Assembly (NCBI GenBank): GCA_025362615.1
Contig: JANYFQ010000558.1
Span: 1-10,991 of the forward strand
DNA length: 10,991 nucleotides
Origin: Hymenobacter sp.
GTDB taxonomy: Bacteria > Bacteroidota > Bacteroidia > Cytophagales > Hymenobacteraceae
Direction of reading: 5' to 3'
Shown here: piece after piece, positions 1 through 4,996 of the stretch
Layout of the letters: every line of letters begins with the position of its first letter
Position numbering within the stretch: the stretch's first letter is position 1
Program-made: the position numbers and the translations under genes
The notes under the pieces: model-generated
Databases searched by the model: none
Told to the model about the DNA's origin: nothing
What the model saw: the letters and a program-made list of their open reading frames with translations, nothing else

Positions 1-1
1 C

Positions 2-910
2 GTGGCCCCGGCCGCCCAGCAGTTGGCCGAAGTAGTGGTGCGCCCCAACCCCAACCGGTCCGCCGATTTCGAACGGTTCAAGGAATTGTTTCTGGGCACC
101 TCGACGCTGGCCCGCCAGTGCCGCCTCCGCAACCCCGACGATGTGCTGGTGGACTACGACCCCGCGCTGAACACGCTGACGGCCAGCGTTACGCGCCCTT
201 TGGAAATCGACAACCCCGCCCTGGGCTACCGCCTCACGGTGTACCAGCTTCGGTTTTTGGTGGCGTTTGCCGACGGGGGCGCGGCCATTACTTCGCTGAG
301 TCAGGTTGTGTTTCGGGAGCTGCCGGGCGGGGCGGGGCAGCAGCGGCGCTGGGCACACAACCGCCTGCGGGCCTACCGGGGCTCGCTGCCGCACTTTTTG
401 CGGGCCGTGTACGCCGACCGGCTGCGCGAAGAGGGCTTCGAGGCCCGCCGGTTGCGCCGGGTCATCAACCAGCGGCGGGCGGCCGTGGCGGCCCGGCTGC
501 AGCAGGAAACCGAGCTGGGCATCGGCGGCATCGTGCCCGATTCGGTCCGTAAAATCCTCGACCAGCCGCCCGTGATGGCTTACCTCTACCGGCCCCTGCT
601 GCCGCCCGACAGCCTGCGCCGCCGCAGCGCCGAGGGCCGGGTCTGGCTGCGCTTCCGCGACCTGCTGGCCGTGACCTACCGCCCGGAAAAGCCCGACCCC
701 AACTACCGCGAGCCAGGCCCCAACCTTACCACCTTTCGGCCCGAAGCCGAAGAATCGGTGCTACAGTTGCGGGTGCCGGAGGCCGAAATTCAGCCCTTCG
801 GCACCCTCGTGCCCACCCTCGGCACCGTGAGCGAAGGCTACTGGGGCTTCGAGAAAATAGGCGAGCTGCTGCCGTTGGACTACGAGCCGCCAGCACCTCG
901 GCTGAAATGA
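2..910 (+). CDS. Carboxypeptidase-like regulatory-domain protein, 3' part (5' end outside window)
   Basis: This is the C-terminal ~302 residues of an envelope-associated protein. The frame is open to the left edge, and the GTG at position 2 is very unlikely to be the true start. The readable part begins with a segment ending EVVVRPNPN, which I read as the end of an N-terminal carboxypeptidase-regulatory-like beta-sandwich. Then comes the conserved block of this Bacteroidota family: DFERFKELFLGTS, ARQCRLRNPDDV, YDPALNTLTASV, PLEIDNPALGYRL (roughly residues 22-77). Later family-like pieces are WLRFRDLLAVTYRPEKPDP (near residue 217) and YWGFEKIGELLPLDYEP at the end. No enzymatic residues are recognisable. 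These proteins carry a signal peptide and are thought to reside in the envelope; their function is unknown. The family call rests on remembered sequence patterns. Codon use is GC-rich like the neighbours. Confidence 0.75.
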   Translation: MAPAAQQLAEVVVRPNPNRSADFERFKELFLGTSTLARQCRLRNPDDVLVDYDPALNTLTASVTRPLEIDNPALGYRLTVYQLRFLVAFADGGAAITSLSQVVFRELPGGAGQQRRWAHNRLRAYRGSLPHFLRAVYADRLREEGFEARRLRRVINQRRAAVAARLQQETELGIGGIVPDSVRKILDQPPVMAYLYRPLLPPDSLRRRSAEGRVWLRFRDLLAVTYRPEKPDPNYREPGPNLTTFRPEAEESVLQLRVPEAEIQPFGTLVPTLGTVSEGYWGFEKIGELLPLDYEPPAPRLK

Positions 911-915
911 GGGTT

Positions 916-1080
916 TTGGCGCGGGCCTCCAGGCCCGTGCCGCCTACTGGCGGGCCTCTGGCCCGCAATCGTTGAACGACTCGCGTTGCACAACCCGCGA
1001 GGAACGGCCCGACGAGTTCGGCCTGGGGTGCGGCCCAGAGGCCCGCCAGTAATTGGCACGGGCCAGGAGGCCCGCGCCAA
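916..1080. repeat. REP-like long inverted repeat between genes
   Basis: Bases 916-967 and 1029-1080 form a 52-bp inverted repeat with only about five mismatches, separated by 61 bases. Each arm also contains two small palindromes. In the left arm these are CGGGCCT-CC-AGGCCCG and GCGGGCC-TCT-GGCCCGC; the right arm holds diverged versions. The central 61 bases carry a further short stem (CTCGCG with CGCGAG, 974-995). No reading frame in it looks coding. The structure resembles paired REP (REPIN) or MITE-like intergenic repeats. As RNA it would form a very stable hairpin downstream of the first gene, so it could also stop or stabilise transcripts. Dispersal in the genome is an inference that cannot be seen here. 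Confidence 0.7.
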
Positions 1081-1143
1081 CCGCGCAACATCACCCCCAA
1101 CCCTGCCCCGCACGAATACCCGCGCCGCTGCCGCGCCCTGACG

Positions 1144-1151
1144 TAATTTTC
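1144..1151 (+). promoter_or_regulatory. Possible -7 element for scoA
   Basis: TAATTTTC matches the Bacteroidota -7 consensus TAnnTTTG at all but the last base and lies 27 bases before the scoA ATG. No TTTG is found at the expected spacing upstream, so this is only half a promoter. The position suits a short leader for scoA. Confidence 0.25.
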
Positions 1152-1170
1152 GGCCCCATTCCCACCCTCC

Positions 1171-1875
1171 ATGATAAACAAAACCGTTCCATCCGTCGCC
1201 GCCGCCCTCGACGGGCTGGCCGATGGCATGACCTTGATGCTGGGCGGCTTCGGCCTGTGCGGCATCCCCGAAAACGCCATCAGCGAAATCCTGCGCCTCG
1301 GCACCCGTCGCCTCACCTGCATCAGCAACAACGCCGGGGTCGATGACTTTGGTATTGGTAAATTGTTGCAGACCAAGCAGGTGCGGAAGATGATTTCGAG
1401 CTACGTGGGCGAAAACGCCGAGTTCGAGCGCCAGTTGCTGAGCGGCGAGCTGGAAGTTGAACTCATTCCGCAGGGTACGCTGGCCGAGCGTTGCCGGGCC
1501 GGCGGGGCCGGCATTCCGGCGTTTTTTACGCCCGCCGGCTACGGCACCGAGGTGGGCGAAGGCAAGGAAGCCCGCGCGTTCAACGGCAAAATGTACTTGC
1601 TCGAAACCGGCCTCACCGCCGATTTTGCCTTCGTCAAAGCCTGGCGCGGCGACACGGCCGGCAACCTCATTTACCGAGGTACGGCCCGCAACTTCAACCC
1701 CATGATGGCCACGGCGGGCCGCATCACGGTGGCGGAGGTGGAGGAGCTTGTCCCCGCCGGCACACTGGACCCCAACCAGATACACACGCCGGGCATTTAC
1801 GTGCAGCGGATATTTGAGGGGAAAGACTACGAAAAGCGCATTGAACAGCGAACGATTAGGGACTTAGGGGCTTAG
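1171..1875 (+). CDS. scoA: Succinyl-CoA:3-oxoacid CoA-transferase subunit A
   Basis: Subunit A (234 aa) of a two-subunit class I CoA-transferase. With subunit B it moves CoA from succinyl-CoA to a 3-oxoacid such as acetoacetate, in the cytoplasm, for ketone-body or short-chain acid use. The N-terminus MINKTVPSVAAALDGL and the glycine-rich GGFGLCGIPEN (residues 25-35) are typical of subunit A. Further family blocks are SNNAGVDDFGIGKLL, IPQGTLAERCRAGGAGIPAF, TPAGYGTEV and YRGTARNFNP. Full length compared with the family. The ATG gives the expected N-terminus; no Shine-Dalgarno site is visible, as is usual in this phylum. The C-terminus is odd: after the expected EKRIEQRTIR the last residues DLGA and the stop codon lie inside a repeat arm of the inserted S23 cassette. 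The partner scoB begins 496 bases downstream instead of directly adjoining. Substrate preference (acetoacetate or another acid) cannot be read from sequence. Confidence 0.93.
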   Translation: MINKTVPSVAAALDGLADGMTLMLGGFGLCGIPENAISEILRLGTRRLTCISNNAGVDDFGIGKLLQTKQVRKMISSYVGENAEFERQLLSGELEVELIPQGTLAERCRAGGAGIPAFFTPAGYGTEVGEGKEARAFNGKMYLLETGLTADFAFVKAWRGDTAGNLIYRGTARNFNPMMATAGRITVAEVEELVPAGTLDPNQIHTPGIYVQRIFEGKDYEKRIEQRTIRDLGA

Positions 1876-1890
1876 TTTTTAGGAGCTTAG
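1854..1890. repeat. Left arm: 8-bp-period TTAGGGRC repeats
   Basis: Units run TTAGGGAC, TTAGGGGC, TTAG, then a degenerate TTAGGAGC and TTAG. The arm is the inverted counterpart of 2303-2367. The scoA stop codon (1873-1875) lies in it. Confidence 0.75.
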
Positions 1891-1898
1891 AAAGAATG

Positions 1899-1929
1899 TT
1901 TTCATTTTAGTTTTACAAACTACTGAAAA
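1899..1929 (+). promoter_or_regulatory. AT-rich nested hairpin just before the S23 gene
   Basis: The inner stem TAGTTT-TAC-AAACTA (1908-1922) is perfect. It is enclosed by TTTTCA (1899-1904) and TGAAAA (1924-1929), with a small internal loop. It ends three bases before the GTG start, where it could influence initiation. It is AT-only in large part, so its stability is modest. A regulatory role is inference. Confidence 0.35.
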
Positions 1930-1932
1930 TTT

Positions 1933-2310
1933 GTGTTCGACTACAAAAAGCTACAGATTTGGCAACGAAGTCATCAGCTTACGCTTGATGTTTATCGTTT
2001 TACGAAGGGGTTTCCACGCGAGGAATTGTTCGGGCTGACAAGCCAAATGCGGCGGTCTTCCTCGTCGGTGCCGACCAATATTGCGGAAGGATGTGGCCGT
2101 AATTCCGATGCCGAACTTGCCCGATTTTTGGTCATTGCTTCGGGTTCGGCAAGTGAGCTTGATTACCAACTGCTGCTTGCCCGAGAACTTGGTTATCTGT
2201 CTGAACAAGAATGGCAAACAGCGACCAACGAATTGACCGAAATCCGAAAAATGCTCACACAATTTGTTCAAGCCGTAAAAAAACGCACACCGAATTCTCT
2301 CCAAAACTAA
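1933..2310 (+). CDS. Four-helix-bundle protein, 23S rRNA-intervening-sequence (S23/IVS) family
   Basis: A 125-residue protein of the S23 family, known from intervening sequences in 23S rRNA of Leptospira and other bacteria, and from many Bacteroidota genomes outside rRNA. The biochemical role is unknown; related four-helix proteins (Avd) bind nucleic acid in diversity-generating retroelements. Family blocks are clear: FDYKKLQIWQRSHQL (2-16), FPREELFGLTSQMRRSS (28-44), VPTNIAEGCGR (46-56), ELARFLVIASGSASELDY (61-78), LARELGYLSEQEW (82-94). There is no signal peptide or membrane segment. The GTG at 1933 gives the exact family N-terminus, and no in-frame ATG fits. The stop lies inside the right repeat arm. 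The gene is lower in GC than scoA and scoB, suggesting a separate origin. It lies 57 bases after scoA and 61 before scoB, so it is probably cotranscribed. No rRNA sequence is nearby. Confidence 0.9.
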   Translation: MFDYKKLQIWQRSHQLTLDVYRFTKGFPREELFGLTSQMRRSSSSVPTNIAEGCGRNSDAELARFLVIASGSASELDYQLLLARELGYLSEQEWQTATNELTEIRKMLTQFVQAVKKRTPNSLQN

Positions 2311-2367
2311 GCCTAATTCCCAAGTCCCTAATCCCCAAGTCCCTAAGTCCCTAACCACTAAGACCCT
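2303..2367. repeat. Right arm: tandem AAGTCCCT-type repeats
   Basis: Units of seven or eight bases follow each other: AAGTCCCT, AATCCCC, AAGTCCCT, AAGTCCCT, AACCACT, AAGACCCT. The first part (2303-2333) is complementary to the left arm at 1854-1879. The remainder extends the array to within five bases of the scoB start. Five C-runs of three or more occur in 2319-2351, spaced 4-5 bases apart, so the minus strand fits the G-quadruplex pattern. Confidence 0.8.
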
Positions 2368-2371
2368 AAAG

Positions 2372-3025
2372 ATGCTCGACAAACACGGCATTGCGAAACG
2401 AATAGCGCAAGAAGTCCAAAACAACTCCTACGTCAACCTCGGCATCGGCATTCCGACGCTCGTGGCCAACTACATCCCGGCGGGCATGAGCGTCGAGCTG
2501 CAATCCGAAAACGGGCTGCTCGGCATGGGGCCGTTCCCTACAGAAAATGAAGTCGATGCCGACCTCATCAACGCCGGCAAGCAAACCGTGACCACGCTGC
2601 CCGGCTCCTCTCTTTTCTCGTCGGCCGACTCGTTTGCCATGATACGCGGCGAGCACGTCGATTTGACCATCCTCGGGGCGATGGAAGTATCGGAGCGCGG
2701 CGACATTGCCAACTGGAAAATTCCGGGCAAGATGGTGAAGGGCATGGGCGGGGCGATGGACCTCGTGGCGTCGGCCAAAAATATCATCGTGGCCATGCAG
2801 CACGTCGCCCGCGACGGCAGCAGCAAGCTCCTCGCCGATTGTACGCTGCCCATCACCGGCCTGCGTTGCGTGAAGAAAATCGTGACCGAGCTGGCCGTGA
2901 TTGACGTGACGCCCGAGGGCTTCGTGCTCCGCGAACGCGCCCCCGGCGTGAGCGTTGAGCAAATCGTGGCTGCCACGGCGGGCCGCCTGCTGGTGCCCGC
3001 TGAGGTGCCGGAGATGATTGTTTAA
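2372..3025 (+). CDS. scoB: Succinyl-CoA:3-oxoacid CoA-transferase subunit B
   Basis: Subunit B (217 aa) of the CoA-transferase, carrying the active-site glutamate that forms the glutamyl-CoA thioester. The family motif S-E-N-G-L-L-G is present at residues 45-51, so Glu46 is the expected catalytic residue. Other blocks are YVNLGIGIPTLVANYIP (19-35), GSSLFSSADSFAMIRGEHVDLTILGAMEVS, GDIANWKIPGKMVKGMGGAMDLV and LPITGLRCV near the C-terminus. Length and both ends agree with the family. The ATG follows an A-rich stretch (CCCTAAAG) that is the end of the cassette repeat array, so the inserted element supplies the leader of this gene. Translation may now depend on that leader instead of coupling to scoA. 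The stop codon lies in the first copy of a 16-bp tandem repeat, which opens another repeat-bounded spacer. The residues seen suggest an intact enzyme. Confidence 0.94.
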   Translation: MLDKHGIAKRIAQEVQNNSYVNLGIGIPTLVANYIPAGMSVELQSENGLLGMGPFPTENEVDADLINAGKQTVTTLPGSSLFSSADSFAMIRGEHVDLTILGAMEVSERGDIANWKIPGKMVKGMGGAMDLVASAKNIIVAMQHVARDGSSKLLADCTLPITGLRCVKKIVTELAVIDVTPEGFVLRERAPGVSVEQIVAATAGRLLVPAEVPEMIV

Positions 3026-3158
3026 TTGCTAAATTGTTTAATTGCTAAATTGTTGCTCATGCGACACCAGCACGACACTGCGCTCACTGCATTTTTTTCT
3101 ACTGCGCCCACTGCGGAACATATCCTAGAACGGCTAACAATTCAGCAATTAAACAATT
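3021..3158. repeat. Repeat-bounded spacer: tandem repeat plus inverted copy
   Basis: Bases 3021-3036 and 3037-3052 are perfect 16-bp tandem copies (TTTAATTGCTAAATTG), each made of two 8-bp subunits. Bases 3032-3054 recur inverted at 3136-3158 with 22 of 23 positions matching, around an 81-base core. The core holds a 14-bp direct repeat (3077-3090 and 3101-3114, one mismatch) around a T-run and no plausible gene. The scoB stop is in the left arm, and the right arm ends eight bases before the next start. The plan copies that of the S23 cassette upstream. The stem could also serve as a transcript end for scoB. Confidence 0.7.
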
Positions 3159-3166
3159 AAAAACTT

Positions 3167-4285
3167 ATGCTTAAACCCCTACTCTTTGCTCTGCTGGCCC
3201 TAACCATTGCCCCGGCCCTGGCCCAAACCAGCCCCAGCATCACCCGCGCCGATATGCCGGTGCCCCTCGACACGCTGCGGCAAAGCACGGCCGCCATCGT
3301 GCTGCCCGCCAGCGCCCCGCCCCTGACCCGGCGCGGCCCCAACCAAACCTGGAACTACGCCGCCCTCGTGGCCACGGCCCAGAACGTGGCCCGCTTCACC
3401 GCCATCCCGGCCCAGACGTTTTACCTGCTCACGTTCGGTTCGCCGTTTAGCGGGGCCAACCGGGCCACGGTGGCCGCGCCCCAGGCCCTGCCGCTGCCCC
3501 CCGGCCTGCCCCTGCCCATCACCGACCCGTACCAGTTTTACAACACCTCGGCTGCGGAGTTTAAGTCGGTGGGCTACGGCGGCTTGCTGGCTGGCACGGC
3601 CGTGCCGGTGACGTACGCGGCCAATCAGCAGGACATTATTTACCGCCTGCCGCTGCGCTTCGGCAACGCCCAGGATTCGAGCAATTCGTTTTTCAGCATC
3701 AACGTGCCCGGCACCGGCTACCTGAGCCAGAAACGCAAGCGGGTGAACATCGTGGACGGCTGGGGGACGCTCACCACGCCCTTCGGCACGTTTCAGGCGG
3801 TGCGGGTGCTGACGCGGCTCGACGACTACGACAGCATCGCCGTAACGGGCCTCAACCAGGGGTTTGCCGTGCCCACGCGGCGCGAATACAAGTGGCTGGC
3901 CGTGGGGCAGCACGTGCCGCTGCTCACCATCACGACCACGGCCCTGGCCGGGCGCGAAACCGTCAGCAACGTGGAATACCGCGACATTTACCGGCGCATT
4001 GTGCGGCCCTCGGCCACCCGCGATGCCGTGCTGGACGCGGCCCTGGCCCTGTACCCCAACCCGTTGGCCGCCGGTGCCCCGCTGCTGCTCGACGTGCCCG
4101 CTGGCAGCGGTCCGCTTACGGTGGAAGTGGTTGATTTGCTGGGGCGCTCCGTGCTGCGGCGCTCGTTTGCGGGCGGCGGGCGGTTGGTGGTTGAAGCCGG
4201 GGCTTTCGGCGCGTTTCGGGGCGTGGCGGTGCTCACGGTGGCCTCGGCGCGGGGCGTGGCGGTGCGGCGGCTGGTGCGGGATTAG
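3167..4285 (+). CDS. T9SS type A sorting-domain secreted protein
   Basis: A 372-residue exported protein of unknown function. The N-terminus MLKPLLFALLALTIAPALA is a clear Sec signal peptide, with cleavage expected after ALA (residue 19). Residues ~20-290 form one domain with many short beta-like stretches, including GPNQTWNYAALV, FYNTSAAEFKSVGYGG, VNIVDGWGTLTTPFGTFQAVRV and REYKWL. I recognise no enzyme motif. The C-terminal ~77 residues, from YPNPL at 296, form a type A sorting domain: YPNP, a central VEVVDLLGRSVLR strand and the terminal RRLVRD. Such domains route proteins through the outer membrane by the type IX system and are then usually removed, with the protein attached to the surface or released. 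The start follows directly on the scoB-side repeat arm. It is probably not functionally linked to scoAB. The GC-rich codon use is typical of the window. Confidence 0.88.
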   Translation: MLKPLLFALLALTIAPALAQTSPSITRADMPVPLDTLRQSTAAIVLPASAPPLTRRGPNQTWNYAALVATAQNVARFTAIPAQTFYLLTFGSPFSGANRATVAAPQALPLPPGLPLPITDPYQFYNTSAAEFKSVGYGGLLAGTAVPVTYAANQQDIIYRLPLRFGNAQDSSNSFFSINVPGTGYLSQKRKRVNIVDGWGTLTTPFGTFQAVRVLTRLDDYDSIAVTGLNQGFAVPTRREYKWLAVGQHVPLLTITTTALAGRETVSNVEYRDIYRRIVRPSATRDAVLDAALALYPNPLAAGAPLLLDVPAGSGPLTVEVVDLLGRSVLRRSFAGGGRLVVEAGAFGAFRGVAVLTVASARGVAVRRLVRD

Positions 4286-4443
4286 CTCCCAACACGACGG
4301 ACATCGCGAAGTTCTTGCCCGCGCCGCGCCTCGGACTTGCCATGCGCTGCCCCCAAAATACGCCTTGCCGAACCACTGCCCCCTGCCTACGCTGCAACGG
4401 CCACGGAACCACTCCTGAAAGTGCGAAAAAAAAGGAGGCATCG

Positions 4444-4474
4444 TTTGGATTTACGATTATTTCCCTCATCTTTG
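4444..4474 (+). promoter_or_regulatory. Bacteroidota-type promoter-like pair
   Basis: TTTG (4444-4447) and CATCTTTG (4467-4474) are separated by 19 bases. This equals the spacing of the phylum's primary-sigma consensus TTTG-N19-TAnnTTTG, with one mismatch in the -7 box. The start would fall near 4481. No gene follows closely; the next coding start is 520 bases away, so it would serve a long leader or a small RNA if real. Confidence 0.35.
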
Positions 4475-4561
4475 TCCGCCGCTTGCCGCCAAGCGCACCC
4501 CTGAGCAATGAAACCGAGCAATAATCCACGTTTCTGTTTGCCAATGTCCACTTACTCGAAA

Positions 4562-4584
4562 GGTGGGCAATGGATTGCCCCACC
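4562..4584. terminator. GC-rich hairpin, terminator-like
   Basis: GGTGGGCAAT and ATTGCCCCACC pair with a single bulged base and a two-base loop. The T-rich sequence follows only about 20 bases later (TTTATATATGTTTTTG), so it is not a standard intrinsic terminator. It could close a short transcript begun near 4481. Confidence 0.35.
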
Positions 4585-4611
4585 CCCCTAAATAGATTTA
4601 TATATGTTTTT

Positions 4612-4636
4612 GTAAAATGGCCCCTGGCCCTTTTAC
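4612..4636. terminator. Palindrome with A-run and T-run flanks
   Basis: GTAAAA-T-GGCC-CCT-GGCC-C-TTTTAC pairs over 11 positions with one mismatch. A-rich left and T-rich right flanks give the shape of a weak bidirectional intrinsic terminator, though the GC core is only four base pairs. Confidence 0.3.
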
Positions 4637-4996
4637 TTCAGGTACCGCTTGTGTTGTTGCGCCCCTTCGCGGCGGGCACACCGAGCGGCTTTTTCACGCC
4701 CTGGTGGCCCAAGTGGCGGTTTCGGGTTGCCTTTCGTCGCTGCGGCCACCGGCACCGACGGACGGCGGACGAGCCACCGCCCCGGCCCAGCCGGGGCAAG
4801 TGCCTGGTCTGCCATTTCGAAAAGGATTGAGCCTACGGCATACGCTCAGTCCTCCTTCCTGCGTTGGGTGCGCGATAGCGAGAACCAGGCAGGATGCCAC
4901 ATTTCCTAAAATTAGGCCGGCCGTTGCGTCGAACGCGCCCTGTGTAGCAGAAAGTTCGACCGTTAGTTCGGCCTATGGTATTCTATCTTCATCGTC

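Larger units (their letters stand above)
1854..2333. mobile_element. S23/IVS-type cassette bounded by terminal inverted repeats, between scoA and scoB
   Basis: A ~480-base unit containing the S23-like gene. Its ends are inverted repeats: the complement of 1854-1879 matches 2303-2333 at 25 of 26 positions, apart from a 5-base insertion in the right arm. It interrupts a gene pair that is normally adjacent, and its base composition is visibly lower in GC than scoA or scoB. No transposase is present and no target-site duplication is clear, because the ends are low-complexity repeats. In 23S rRNA, IVS elements have this layout: a stem formed by the ends, with the S23 gene in the loop. Calling it mobile is an inference from position, ends and composition. 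Confidence 0.5.
4286..4996. other. 711-base intergenic stretch without a convincing gene
   Basis: No reading frame here shows recognisable protein sequence. The longest plausible one, 4570-4830 (86 aa), has a hydrophobic patch, an Arg/His-rich middle and the end KCLVCHFEKD; it resembles nothing I know and competes with open frames on both strands. Visible items are an A8 run before AGGAGG (4425-4438) with no start codon after it, a promoter-like pair (4444-4474), a small hairpin CGCTTG-CCGC-CAAGCG (4480-4495), a larger hairpin (4562-4584), an AT-rich patch (4585-4617), a palindrome (4612-4636) and a wobble-containing stem (GATTGAGC with GCTCAGTC, from about 4826). The GC-rich part 4640-4900 could be decayed coding DNA or a conserved repeat. 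The promoter of the next gene should lie here, but I cannot place it. Confidence 0.6.

Noticed and set aside
880..1785. Minus-strand open frame of 301 codons, and a smaller one at 726-1376
   Set aside because: They run across the REP-like repeat and opposite scoA, without family signals.
1854..2333. Insertion in a 23S rRNA gene
   Set aside because: Both flanks are CoA-transferase coding sequence, and no rRNA sequence is present in the window.
1854..2367. CRISPR array or diversity-generating retroelement
   Set aside because: The repeats are 8-bp units without spacers. There is no reverse transcriptase, template repeat or variable-repeat gene; only the S23 fold resembles Avd.
3200..4441. Minus-strand open frame of 413 codons
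   Set aside because: Antisense to the 372-aa T9SS gene; Gly/His/Arg-rich with no recognisable domain.
4570..4830. 86-codon open frame in the intergenic gap
   Set aside because: Not called as a gene: no recognisable family, no clear initiation signal, and competing open frames. Noted in the gap entry.
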